Shown here: piece by piece, positions 38,908 through 47,329 of the stretch
Layout: every line of letters starts with the position of its first letter
Position numbering within the stretch: position 1 is the stretch's first letter
From: an uncultured Methylococcales bacterium
Lineage (GTDB): Bacteria > Pseudomonadota > Gammaproteobacteria > Methylococcales > Methylomonadaceae
Reading direction: 5' to 3'
NCBI GenBank assembly: GCA_913019935.1
Contig: CAJVZC010000005.1
Coordinates: 1-64,000 of the forward strand
DNA length: 64,000 bases
Made by a program: the position numbers and the translations under genes
Notes under the pieces: model-generated
What the model was told of the DNA's origin: nothing
Databases searched by the model: none
What the model saw: only the letters and a program-made list of their open reading frames with translations

Positions 38908-40758
38908 CTAGTTCGATGGGAGTAGTGCTTGGTGCGGGGTGAAACCTAAGAGCTTAGGTTTTCCTTTATGAAATTTTGCACAGACGAGTTGGCGGCTGAT
39001 ATGGTTGTTTTTGGTCAGTTGTAGGTGGCCGGTAGCGCCTTTGAATAGCGTTTTTTGTAGATCTTTTAGGTGTGGGATGAGTTGGTAGGCGTCAATCCCA
39101 AGGGCAATCAGTCTCAAGTAGGGCTGGGGAAATTGTTGCCAGTAGGGTTTTAAATTATTCAGGCTTAAAGGACCAGAATAGCTTTTCTTGAAAAGCCAAG
39201 GGATGTCACAGAAAGTGATTTCATCTAGGTCGTTATCTTGTCGCGGGTTAGGGAGACCGGAATAGATTTGTGATGTTGCATAAACAGGTAGTTTTTCAGC
39301 CCGGTAAAATTGTAGCTGGGGTTTTAGTAATCGTGCTGAGCGTGGTTGACCGATAAGGAAAATAGCATCAATATCCTGACGTCTTCTGGCAATAGTTTTT
39401 AAATCAGGGATAAAGCCTTGTAGTTCTTTGATTCGTGAATTGCTTTCGTTAAGGTTGAGCAGTTGCTGGATGGGGGTAGAGAAATCATTTTTTTGAGGGG
39501 AGTAAGTTTGCTTGTCAACAATGTGCTGGCCTTGTTTGGACCAGAAGTAGTCTAAATAGTGTTCCAACCTACTTCCTGTGGTGTTGTCTGGTTTCAATAA
39601 TAAGGTTCGATTGTGGCCTTGTTGTGTCGCTTTCATCGTTAATTGAAAAATATCATCTATCGGGGAAAGGCTTAATTGGTAGAGATTCTTTTTGGCTAGA
39701 TTATCAATTTGATTCAGTGCTAAGACGGGAGTTGCTAGCGTTTTTATTTGGGTGAGGGCTACTATGTTTTGTTTTTCTAGCGGGCCGATAATTAGGTCTG
39801 CGCCCTCTTTAACAGCCCGACGGTAAAGCTGTTTAGGGTCATCTTTTGAGCTGTCATAAAGGTGTATGCTCGGCTTGTTGGTAGCCTTACTGTTATAGTA
39901 GGCTGCGAGAAACCCTGTTTTGATGACCTTGGCTTGTTGGTGATGTGGCCCGCTATTGGGAAGGATTAGTGCGATAGTGTGAGTGGCTGATCTAGCGTTT
40001 TTGTTAGCGTTTAAATGGGTGTTTAGTAGTTCGGTGGTGATTAGTGTTTCTGGGTGTTGTTTTAGCCAGTGAGTTATTTTTGCTTCTGAGTCAGGTGTTT
40101 GGCGAATGGTCTGACGTAATAGCTGAGCGAGTGTGGCCCAGTCACTAAGGTCGCTTGATTCAAGGGTGCTTAGTTCTTCTATAGGGAGTTGATGCAGTGT
40201 TTCTAAAATCGTGGAAAGGGTTTGTTGTTGGCTGGGTGGTGAAAGGAGTGGCGCGAGTGTTACTTGAGCGCGAATGCTTTTAATGGCCTGGCCAGTGAGT
40301 GAATAACCCAGTGATAGGCACTTTTGGTAAGTTATTTGGTCTTCAGGGTTAAGTTGTTGGGGTGATAGCCGTGCGAGTTGCTTAAGAGCTTTTTTTGCTG
40401 CATGGTAGTGTAAGTTTATTTGTGCGAAAAGCAGGTTAAGATATAAACGTTGATGTTGATTAAGATGGCTGGGGTTAATGTTTTTAGCGTAAATCAGGGT
40501 GGCTGGTATGTCATTTGACTTTATTAAGGCGTGAATGGTCTTGAAGCGAAAAAGGTCTTGTTGCGGGCCTTTTTGATCCGCTAACTTTTGGTAGATTTCT
40601 GCCGCGCCTTGGAACTGTCCTTGGTTAAATAAGTGATCTGCAGTTTCAGTTTTTTGTAGGGTTAGGTTGTTCTGTTGTAAGTTTTTACTACAACCTGTTG
40701 TCAGGCTAATCAGTAGTGTAATCAGTAAGTAGAGACAGGGGTATTTCATTGCAAGCAT
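38908..40758 (-). CDS. lpoA: Penicillin-binding protein activator LpoA
   Basis: 616 residues. Lipoprotein signal with lipobox LTTGC (about residue 23), an N-terminal TPR-like helical domain (~30-235) and a C-terminal periplasmic-binding-protein-like domain (HTIALILPNSGPHHQQAKVI onward). Outer-membrane lipoprotein that activates PBP1a. ATG 40758 or ATG 40749 could be the start. Only 18 bases separate it from the divergent rsmI start, so the promoters of the two genes must overlap coding sequence. Confidence 0.93.
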   Translation of the reverse strand: MLAMKYPCLYLLITLLISLTTGCSKNLQQNNLTLQKTETADHLFNQGQFQGAAEIYQKLADQKGPQQDLFRFKTIHALIKSNDIPATLIYAKNINPSHLNQHQRLYLNLLFAQINLHYHAAKKALKQLARLSPQQLNPEDQITYQKCLSLGYSLTGQAIKSIRAQVTLAPLLSPPSQQQTLSTILETLHQLPIEELSTLESSDLSDWATLAQLLRQTIRQTPDSEAKITHWLKQHPETLITTELLNTHLNANKNARSATHTIALILPNSGPHHQQAKVIKTGFLAAYYNSKATNKPSIHLYDSSKDDPKQLYRRAVKEGADLIIGPLEKQNIVALTQIKTLATPVLALNQIDNLAKKNLYQLSLSPIDDIFQLTMKATQQGHNRTLLLKPDNTTGSRLEHYLDYFWSKQGQHIVDKQTYSPQKNDFSTPIQQLLNLNESNSRIKELQGFIPDLKTIARRRQDIDAIFLIGQPRSARLLKPQLQFYRAEKLPVYATSQIYSGLPNPRQDNDLDEITFCDIPWLFKKSYSGPLSLNNLKPYWQQFPQPYLRLIALGIDAYQLIPHLKDLQKTLFKGATGHLQLTKNNHISRQLVCAKFHKGKPKLLGFTPHQALLPSN

Positions 40759-40776
40759 GGATTAAAAGAGGGTTAA

Positions 40777-41634
40777 GTGACTAACTTGGATAATAGACTA
40801 TATATTGTCGCGACACCAATAGGTAATTTACAAGATTTTAGTTATCGAGCCGTTGAGGTTTTGCGTTCAGTTGATTGGATTGCTGCAGAAGATACGCGGC
40901 GAGCGCGCTTATTGTTACAGCATTATGGCATACAGAATAAACTGGTTTCAGTGCATGATCATAATGAAGCATTTAAGGCGCCTGAATTGATTAAGAAGTT
41001 AGTCTCTGGTATGAGTGGCGCGCTTATTTCAGATGCGGGGACACCGTTAATTAGTGATCCTGGTTTACCGTTGGTGCGATTGGCAAAAGAGGCGGGCGTT
41101 AAGGTCTCGCCTATTCCTGGGGCTTGTGCTTTAGTCGCTGCATTATCGGTTTCCGGTGTGGCTGTAAGTGGTTTTAGTTTTGAAGGTTTTTTAGGGCGTA
41201 CTTCGGCATCAAGAAGAGCCTTTTTTACTGAGAAGTTAGCGGACACTCGGACATGGGTTTTTTATGAATCCAGCCACCGTATTTTAGCGTGTTTAAAAGA
41301 TTTAGCGGCGACTCTTCCTGATAACAGAAAGATAGCGGTAGCGCGAGAGATGACCAAAATTTATGAAACGGTCCTTTATGCCCCGGTTTCTGAAGTGTTA
41401 CGTGAGGTTGAAGATAATGAAAATATGCGTAAAGGTGAGTTTGTCGTTATTGTTGAAGGCTGCGCTTTAAAGAAAGTGAGTGAGGTATCGGCCGAACAAT
41501 TACGGGTTCTGACTATTTTGTTGAAAACGCAAACAGTCAAAGGCGCTGTCGCATTAGCAGTAGAGATAACAGAAGGCAGTAAGAAATTATTGTACCGTGA
41601 GGCTTTGCGGATTGTGAAAGAACAGCGTGAGTGA
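40777..41634 (+). CDS. rsmI: 16S rRNA (cytidine-1402 2'-O)-methyltransferase RsmI
   Basis: 285 residues from GTG 40777. SAM-dependent TP-methylase fold: LYIVATPIGNLQDFSYRAVE at the start, AAEDTRRARLLLQHYGI, ISDAGTPLISDPGLPLV (glycine-rich loop), VSGFSFEGFLGR and ARE MTKIYET-like region late. Modifies C1402 with RsmH, encoded at 42898. Divergent from lpoA, as in E. coli. rnpB follows 66 bases after its stop. Confidence 0.95.
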   Translation: MTNLDNRLYIVATPIGNLQDFSYRAVEVLRSVDWIAAEDTRRARLLLQHYGIQNKLVSVHDHNEAFKAPELIKKLVSGMSGALISDAGTPLISDPGLPLVRLAKEAGVKVSPIPGACALVAALSVSGVAVSGFSFEGFLGRTSASRRAFFTEKLADTRTWVFYESSHRILACLKDLAATLPDNRKIAVAREMTKIYETVLYAPVSEVLREVEDNENMRKGEFVVIVEGCALKKVSEVSAEQLRVLTILLKTQTVKGAVALAVEITEGSKKLLYREALRIVKEQRE

Positions 41635-41686
41635 GTATTTTCTTTTAGGTTGGTCTTGTGAAGATAAAAATAACTACTGAATATGC

Positions 41687-41692
41687 TATAGT
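41687..41692 (+). promoter_or_regulatory. rnpB extended -10 element
   Basis: TATAGT at 41687-41692 preceded by TGC (extended -10), which fits a transcription start near 41700 at the first base of the RNA. No good -35 at the normal distance; TTGTGA at 41656 is too far. Confidence 0.55.
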
Positions 41693-41700
41693 TCTCCAGT

Positions 41701-42066
41701 GAGCCGGCTGAGCAGTCGCTATATCTTTAAATTTAAGGTGTAGAGGAAAGTCCGGGCTCCATAGGGCAGGGTGCCAGGTAACGCCTGGGGGACGTAAGTC
41801 CACGGAAAGTGCCACAGAAAATATACCGCCTCTTGTTTACAGGGGGTAAGGGTGAAATGGTGCGGTAAGAGCGCACCGCGTTGCTGGTAACAGCAATGGC
41901 AGGGTAAACCCCATCCCGGAGCAAGATCAAATAGAAGAATATTGACTGATGTCAGACATGCGGCCCGCATGATTCTTGGGTAGATTGCTTGAGCAACGAG
42001 GCGACTTGTTGCCTAGATGAATGACTGTTCTCGACAGAACCCGGCTTATAGGCCGGCTCGCTTTTT
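41701..42066 (+). ncRNA. rnpB: RNase P RNA, bacterial class A
   Basis: About 365 nucleotides. The 5' GAGCCGGC can pair with 3' GCCGGCTC as helix P1. Conserved blocks are all present: GAGGAAAGTCCGGGCTCC at 41743-41760, GGGCAGGGTGCCAGGTAACG, AAGGGTGAAATGGTGCGGTAA, CGCACCGC, CCGGAGCAAGATCAAATAG, CTAGATGAATGACTG and ACAGAACCCGGCTTATAGG. It is the catalytic RNA that matures tRNA 5' ends. Its place between rsmI and mraZ is common in gammaproteobacteria. The 3' end is estimated within a few bases. Confidence 0.96.
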
Positions 42067-42067
42067 T
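42041..42067 (+). terminator. rnpB terminator
   Basis: CCGGC/GCCGG short hairpin (42041-42045 with 42052-42056) followed within five bases by a run of seven T (42062-42068). The hairpin competes with the P1 helix of the mature RNA. Confidence 0.6.
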
Positions 42068-42320
42068 TAGCGCCTATTTCCCGATGGGCGTATCTTGTAT
42101 TTTCCAAGAAGTCTGGTTAAAAAGGTAATGCTTTAGGGCGCGAGTGAATTATCCCATACGCCTAAACGGCCATATAGACCATCTAATTAACATTAATATA
42201 TACCTATAATTACATGAAAAATATGTATTTTTAGATTTTTTATGGGCTGTATTTTAAAATAATTACGGTGATAACGCATCTAAGTCATTGTCACGAAAGG
42301 AAAAAAACCACTTAACACGC
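42067..42320. other. Non-coding stretch between rnpB and the mra promoter
   Basis: About 250 AT-rich bases without a supported gene. It holds a weak 7-base inverted repeat (42087-42093 and 42156-42162) and an AACCACTTAA at 42306-42315 that mirrors the GTGG repeats downstream of the mra promoter. I see nothing else to name. Confidence 0.6.
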
Positions 42321-42349
42321 TTGACTATCTCAAAAGAGAACCATATAGT
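42321..42349 (+). promoter_or_regulatory. Pmra promoter of the dcw cluster
   Basis: TTGACT at 42321-42326 and TATAGT at 42344-42349 with an exact 17-base spacer. Transcription should start near 42356, immediately before the GTGG repeats and about 53 bases before mraZ. Confidence 0.8.
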
Positions 42350-42358
42350 CCCTATAAA

Positions 42359-42384
42359 GTGGGTAAAAGTGGTTAATAGTGGTT
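42359..42384 (+). promoter_or_regulatory. Probable MraZ operator: three 10-bp-spaced GTGG boxes
   Basis: GTGGGT at 42359-42364, GTGGTT at 42369-42374 and GTGGTT at 42379-42384, exactly 10 bases apart. MraZ of E. coli and mycoplasmas binds tandem TGGG/GTGG-like repeats with this one-turn spacing upstream of its own gene. Here the boxes sit just downstream of the predicted start site, suited to repression by roadblock or occlusion. Confidence 0.75.
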
Positions 42385-42408
42385 TTTTTTGGATATTAGA
42401 GGTGGGTT

Positions 42409-42876
42409 TTGTTTCGAGGGGTCAGTTCGGTGAGTCTGGATGCAAAGGGACGGTTAGCGATCCCAACGCGTTATCGGGCGGAACTTTTTGACTGTTGTTC
42501 AGGACAATTAGTCGTCACTGTTGCTGTCGATGAGACAGGATCAGGTGAATCCGGGTGCTTATGGCTATATCCGCTTTCTGAATGGGAATCTTTGGAAGAA
42601 AAAATCAGCAAATTACCAACATTAAATAAAATGGCTGGAAGGTTGAGGCGTTTTGTTATTGGTTATGCGACTGAGTGTGAAATGGATGCTCAGGGACGGC
42701 TTTTGTTATCCGAAAATTTAAGAAGCTTTGCCAAATTAGAGAAGCAAGTTGTTCTGTTAGGGCAATTGAATAAATTTGAAATTTGGAATGAGTCTATTTG
42801 GACAACTAAGGAAAGTGATTGGTTATCAAGTGATGAGGGTAATGCCACAGAAGAATTGGCATCAATTTCTTTTTAA
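42409..42876 (+). CDS. mraZ: Transcriptional regulator MraZ
   Basis: 155 residues from TTG 42409, which has AGAGGTG at a suitable distance and yields the family start MFRGVSSVSLDAKGR. Two SpoVT/AbrB-like domains, each with a DAKGRLAIP or DAQGRLLLS motif (about residues 11 and 88). It forms a ring and represses the dcw promoter through repeats like those just upstream. First gene of the dcw cluster; the rsmH start is 22 bases downstream. Confidence 0.95.
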   Translation: MFRGVSSVSLDAKGRLAIPTRYRAELFDCCSGQLVVTVAVDETGSGESGCLWLYPLSEWESLEEKISKLPTLNKMAGRLRRFVIGYATECEMDAQGRLLLSENLRSFAKLEKQVVLLGQLNKFEIWNESIWTTKESDWLSSDEGNATEELASISF

Positions 42877-42897
42877 TTTTTGAGGACGGGTATTGGC

Positions 42898-43830
42898 ATG
42901 GATGGACATTTACCGGTAATGCTTAAGGAGTGTATTCAAGGCCTTAACATTAAGAAGGATGGTAAATATTTAGATTGTACTTTTGGTCGCGGTGGGCACA
43001 GTAAACACATACTCGCTGAGTTAGGTGAGCAGGGGAGTTTGCTGGCATTAGATAGAGACCCGATGGCAATTACTTCGGATAACGCTCAGCAGTTACTATT
43101 AGATCGTCGTTTTCGGTTACAGCATCAAAGTTTTTCATTGTTAGGCGAGTCCGTTTCAGATCGAGGTTGGGACGGCCAGGTTGATGGGATTTTGTTAGAT
43201 CTCGGCGTGTCATCTCCGCAATTGGATGACTCTTCTCGTGGGTTTAGCTTTATGAGAGATGGTCCGTTAGATATGCGTATGGATACGAGTGCGGGAGTCA
43301 GTGCTGCACAGTGGCTGGCGAGCGTAGACGAACATACATTGATTTCTGTGCTCAGACATTATGGCGAAGAACGGTTCGCTCGAAGAATAGCGGTAGCCGT
43401 TATTAAAGAAAGGGATATTGAGCCATTACAAACAACGCGGCAATTGGCGCGTCTAATTGAGACAGCTATTCCGGTGAAGGAGAAGCATAAACATCCTGCG
43501 ACACGTAGTTTTCAAGCGATAAGAATTGAAATAAATCAGGAGTTGGAGCAGTTAAAACAAGCGCTTCAGCAATCAATTAATGCATTGAGTCCGGGTGGTG
43601 TTTTAGTGGTTATGTCTTTTCATTCGTTGGAAGACCGGATTGTTAAGCGCTTTATTCGTGATCAGTCTCGTGGCAAATATACCCCTTTCTCGCGAAGACT
43701 TTTAGAGAACGAGGGTAGTCAAATAACCTTTAAGAAGGTGGGTAAAGCAATTAAGGCGAGTGAGGATGAAGTCAAGCACAACCCTCGGTCAAGAAGTGCG
43801 GTGTTACGTCTGGCTGAGCGATTGGGCTAG
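42898..43830 (+). CDS. rsmH: 16S rRNA (cytosine-1402 N4)-methyltransferase RsmH (MraW)
   Basis: 310 residues from ATG 42898 (MDGHLPVMLKECIQGL); the frame is open to TTG 42880, but the family starts at HLPVML. SAM site DCTFGRGGHSKHIL (about 27-40), ALDRDPMAI, DGILLDLGVSSPQLD, RGFSFMRDGPLDMRMD and SFHSLEDRIVKRFI. Works on C1402 with RsmI. Second dcw gene. Confidence 0.96.
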   Translation: MDGHLPVMLKECIQGLNIKKDGKYLDCTFGRGGHSKHILAELGEQGSLLALDRDPMAITSDNAQQLLLDRRFRLQHQSFSLLGESVSDRGWDGQVDGILLDLGVSSPQLDDSSRGFSFMRDGPLDMRMDTSAGVSAAQWLASVDEHTLISVLRHYGEERFARRIAVAVIKERDIEPLQTTRQLARLIETAIPVKEKHKHPATRSFQAIRIEINQELEQLKQALQQSINALSPGGVLVVMSFHSLEDRIVKRFIRDQSRGKYTPFSRRLLENEGSQITFKKVGKAIKASEDEVKHNPRSRSAVLRLAERLG

Positions 43831-43836
43831 GTCGTG

Positions 43837-44094
43837 ATGATTAAAAGAACCTTGTTAGTCGTTGTTTTTTTAGGCACAGCCGTTGCTGTCGTATACAGCC
43901 AATATCAGGCGCGAACATTATTTATTGAAATACAGCAACTTAAAGTCAGTTTAGACCGCTATGAAACCGAGTGGGGGCAATTGCAATTAGAATTGATGAC
44001 CTTATCAGAGCACAGTCGTATTGAGGACGCAGCGTATTCAAAGCTGCATTTTATTACGCCAAAATATAATGACATTATTTACATTAAACAGTGA
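43837..44094 (+). CDS. ftsL: Cell division protein FtsL
   Basis: 85 residues from ATG 43837 (GTG 43834 also in frame). Short cytoplasmic tail (MIKR), one membrane segment (about 5-22), then a periplasmic coiled-coil (IQQLKVSLDRYETEWGQLQLEL). FtsL sequence is poorly conserved, but size, topology and place between rsmH and ftsI identify it. It bridges FtsQ/FtsB to FtsW/FtsI. ftsB is not part of this cluster. Its stop overlaps the ftsI start (TGATG). Confidence 0.92.
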   Translation: MIKRTLLVVVFLGTAVAVVYSQYQARTLFIEIQQLKVSLDRYETEWGQLQLELMTLSEHSRIEDAAYSKLHFITPKYNDIIYIKQ

Positions 44095-45827
44095 TGATTT
44101 CACGATACCAAAAAATAGAGCGTAAAACAGGATCTAAATTGAGACGACGGTTTCTGGGCGGGCTGATGTTTTCTGGTATGTTAATGTTGCTCGGAAAGGC
44201 CATTTCTCTACAAGTTTTAGAAAAAGAATTTTTACAGCAACAAGGTGATATGAGGCATATTGTTGCTACCGATGTATCGGCTTACAGAGGGAAGATTTTT
44301 GACAGGAATGGTGAGCCGTTGGCGATAAGTACGCCCGTAAAATCGGTATGGTTAAACCCGAAAGAAGTCAGCGATGTAGATTCGCAGCAGATTGTTAAGC
44401 TTGAAAGTACGCTTAAGATCCCTCGTGGAAAATTCACCAAAGTTGTTAAAAAAAACACAGGCAAACACTTTGCTTATCTTAAGCGACAAGTCAGCCCGTC
44501 GGTAGCTGAACGGGTTAAAGCATTAGATATCACCGGTGTACATTTAAGCCGAGAATTTAAACGATTTTATCCGTCAGGTGAAATAACAGGGCATTTATTA
44601 GGGTTTACGAATATTGATGATGTCGGTCAAGAAGGGCTTGAATTAGCTTTTGAAAACCTATTGAAAGGTGTGCCGGGTAAGAAGCGAGTTATGCGTGATG
44701 GAAAAAAGCATATTATTGCGGATATTGAAGAAATACGAAGCCCAGTACCTGGAAAAGATTTACAAATAAGTATCGATAGTCGTCTTCAATATTTAGCGTA
44801 CCGAGAACTTAAAGCGGCCGTTAAGTCACACCAGGCCAGTTCAGGATCGTTGGTGATGTTAGATGCTAAAACAGGAGAAGTTTTGGCCGTTGTTAACCAG
44901 CCGGGTTTCAATCCTAATGATAGAGCAAATCTACAAGGTTATCGTTATCGCAATCGTGCAATGACAGATGTTTTTGAGCCGGGGTCAACGGTTAAGCCAT
45001 TTTTGATCGCAAGTGCTCTGGATGCGGGATATGTGAAAGATGGTGAAGTCGTGGATACGTCACCGGGGTATTATCGTATTGGCAGAAATGTGGTGCGTGA
45101 TTTTCGTAACTATGGTGCTCTTGGGCTGTCCGATATTTTAAAAAAATCCAGTAATGTCGCTGTTAGTAAAATTGCTAATAAAATGCCAGCAGAAGAAATG
45201 TGGGGTTTTTATAACCGGTTAGGCATGGGTCAATCAGCCGGAGTTGGGTTTCCAGGCGAGGCGAGCGGAACCTTGATTGATTATCAAAGTATGGATTCTT
45301 TTGAGCAAGCGACATTGTCTTTTGGGTATGGCGTTAATATGTCGGTCATGCAATTAGCAAGGGCCTACACGGCACTAGCAGATGATGGTGTGTTGCATTC
45401 AGTAACGCTTTTTAAAAGGGATATTGATCAGGATTCACGGCGTGTGTTCACACCCAAAACAGCAAGTAATATTCGGGCCATGCTTGAACATGTTGTGGAA
45501 AAGGATGGGACCGCTTATAAGGCACGAGTGGGGGGCTATTCTGTAGCCGGTAAGACAGGAACAGTTAAGAAGATCATTAATGGTCGTTACTCTAAAGACC
45601 AGTATTTATCTTTGTTTGTTGGCATTATTCCGGCTGAGAACCCGCGATTAGTTATGGCGGTCTTGATCGATGATCCGAAGGCGGGTGAATACTATGGCGG
45701 GGCTGTTGCAGGTCCTGTTTTTTCAAAGGTTATGGGTCGGAGTATGCGTATATTAGGTATTGACCCCTCTTTTCAGCGGGATCCTAAAAGGCCGCTCGTA
45801 TTGGCCGCTCAAGAGCATAAGTTATGA
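44094..45827 (+). CDS. ftsI: Peptidoglycan transpeptidase FtsI (PBP3)
   Basis: 577 residues from ATG 44094. Septal transpeptidase with one N-terminal membrane segment (about 21-42), the pedestal region (YRGKIFDRNGEPLA) and a class B penicillin-binding domain. Active-site motifs: SxxK at Ser298 (EPGSTVKPF), SxN at 352-354 (KKSSNVA) and KTG at 487-489 (AGKTGT). Acts with FtsW. murE overlaps the stop by 4 bases. Confidence 0.96.
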   Translation: MISRYQKIERKTGSKLRRRFLGGLMFSGMLMLLGKAISLQVLEKEFLQQQGDMRHIVATDVSAYRGKIFDRNGEPLAISTPVKSVWLNPKEVSDVDSQQIVKLESTLKIPRGKFTKVVKKNTGKHFAYLKRQVSPSVAERVKALDITGVHLSREFKRFYPSGEITGHLLGFTNIDDVGQEGLELAFENLLKGVPGKKRVMRDGKKHIIADIEEIRSPVPGKDLQISIDSRLQYLAYRELKAAVKSHQASSGSLVMLDAKTGEVLAVVNQPGFNPNDRANLQGYRYRNRAMTDVFEPGSTVKPFLIASALDAGYVKDGEVVDTSPGYYRIGRNVVRDFRNYGALGLSDILKKSSNVAVSKIANKMPAEEMWGFYNRLGMGQSAGVGFPGEASGTLIDYQSMDSFEQATLSFGYGVNMSVMQLARAYTALADDGVLHSVTLFKRDIDQDSRRVFTPKTASNIRAMLEHVVEKDGTAYKARVGGYSVAGKTGTVKKIINGRYSKDQYLSLFVGIIPAENPRLVMAVLIDDPKAGEYYGGAVAGPVFSKVMGRSMRILGIDPSFQRDPKRPLVLAAQEHKL

Positions 45828-47329
45828 TGGCGGAGCGAAAAGAAGAGAGTGGTTTTTGGTTGTCAGAATTGCTAAAGGGTTTGGTAACAATAACGCATGA
45901 CCAACAGATTACCGGTTTGTCGTTAGATAGTCGCAAAGTCATGACGGGTGATTTATTTTTTGCTGTTTCAGGGTCTGATGATCACGGTTTAAATTTTGCT
46001 GTTGAGGCCTTAAATAAAGGCGCTGTTGCGATTGTTTATGATTCTTCAGATAAGGTAATTATTTGTGATAAGGCGGTATCTGCAAAAGTACTTATCGAGA
46101 TATCAGGATTAAGCGATAAAATCGGCATTATTGCATCGCGTTTTTATGGTGAGCCATCACACCATTGCCGTGTAATTGGTGTGACAGGTACCAATGGAAA
46201 AACATCATGTGTACAGTTTTTGCAGCAATGTCTGCCGCATAGTGGGTCCATAGGGACTCTGGGTTGGGGAGAAGGTAAAGGTTACTCGGAGACGCGAAAT
46301 ACGACGCCCGATGCCGTGGAGTTACAAAGCATTCTAGCTCAATTTCAGGCTAACGGTATAGCTCATGTAGCCATGGAGGTTTCGTCACATGGTTTGCATC
46401 AAAAAAGGGTTTCTGGTGTGAATTTTGATGGGGTTATGGTTACGAATATTACGCGTGATCATTTAGATTACCATGGAAGTATGGATAATTATGTGGCGGC
46501 AAAGTTAACCTTGTTAGCGTCACCAGGCATTCGCTTTGCCGTGGTGAATTTAAGCGGGGATTATCTAGAACAAACTTTAGCGGCTATTCCTGAAAATGTG
46601 ATGATCTGGGGAGTGAATTTAGGCGGAGAACAGCGTAAGGGAATTCATGTATTAAACATTAGTGCTATGAGGTTTCAAGAGGATGGTTTGTACTTTGATG
46701 TACAGTACCAAGACCAGTCTCAAGCCGTTTCACTTCCGCTTTATGGTGCTGTTAATGTGGAAAATGCAGCGATGGTTATGGCCGCATTATTAGCGCTTGA
46801 TTATTCACTCGATGAGGTTTGTGCAAGAATTGGTAAGGTAAAGTCGGTTCCTGGGCGTATGGAAATATTTAAAAGTAAAGGTGACTTGCCAACGGTTGTT
46901 GTTGATTATGCGCATACGCCGGATGCATTAAAAAAACTCTTGTTAATGGTCAGAAGGCATTGTGAAGGTGCTGTTTGGTTAGTGTTTGGTTGTGGCGGTA
47001 ATAGAGATGTAGGTAAGCGAAGTGAGATGGGGATGATTGCAGAGCAGTTTTCAGACCGTGTCATTATCACGAATGATAATCCGCGTTCAGAGTCTGAGCA
47101 ACAAATAGTTAGCGATATAATTTCGCAGTGCCAGGGTTCTAAAATAGAAATTGTTTATGACCGTAGCACGGCAATAAAGAAGACAGTTAAACAAGCGAAC
47201 ACAGACGATTGTGTTGTTATTGCAGGGAAAGGGCACGAGGAATATCAAGAATTAAACGATAAAATAATAGCACTAAGCGACCGAAAAATAGTGGCTACAT
47301 TATTAACTGGTGGGGTGGGTATATGTTGA
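45824..47329 (+). CDS. murE: UDP-MurNAc-tripeptide synthetase MurE (meso-DAP type)
   Basis: 501 residues. Adds meso-diaminopimelate to UDP-MurNAc-L-Ala-D-Glu. ATP loop VIGVTGTNGKTSCVQFLQQC (about 115-134, exact span approximate), EVSSHGLHQKRVSGV, TNITRDHLDYHG and the DNPR motif in IITNDNPRSESEQQI that selects meso-DAP over lysine. ATG 45824 or 45827 starts it, overlapping ftsI. Confidence 0.96.
   Translation: MMAERKEESGFWLSELLKGLVTITHDQQITGLSLDSRKVMTGDLFFAVSGSDDHGLNFAVEALNKGAVAIVYDSSDKVIICDKAVSAKVLIEISGLSDKIGIIASRFYGEPSHHCRVIGVTGTNGKTSCVQFLQQCLPHSGSIGTLGWGEGKGYSETRNTTPDAVELQSILAQFQANGIAHVAMEVSSHGLHQKRVSGVNFDGVMVTNITRDHLDYHGSMDNYVAAKLTLLASPGIRFAVVNLSGDYLEQTLAAIPENVMIWGVNLGGEQRKGIHVLNISAMRFQEDGLYFDVQYQDQSQAVSLPLYGAVNVENAAMVMAALLALDYSLDEVCARIGKVKSVPGRMEIFKSKGDLPTVVVDYAHTPDALKKLLLMVRRHCEGAVWLVFGCGGNRDVGKRSEMGMIAEQFSDRVIITNDNPRSESEQQIVSDIISQCQGSKIEIVYDRSTAIKKTVKQANTDDCVVIAGKGHEEYQELNDKIIALSDRKIVATLLTGGVGIC

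Noticed and set aside
41719-41970. Minus-strand open frame of 83 codons inside the RNase P RNA
   Set aside because: The region is rnpB, with all conserved class A blocks on the plus strand.
42087-42162. GGCGTAT and ATACGCC inverted repeat after rnpB
   Set aside because: Seven-base arms 62 bases apart, without a T tract; too weak to call.
42288-42491. Open frame of 67 codons crossing the mra promoter into mraZ
   Set aside because: It covers promoter and operator DNA and runs out of frame through mraZ.
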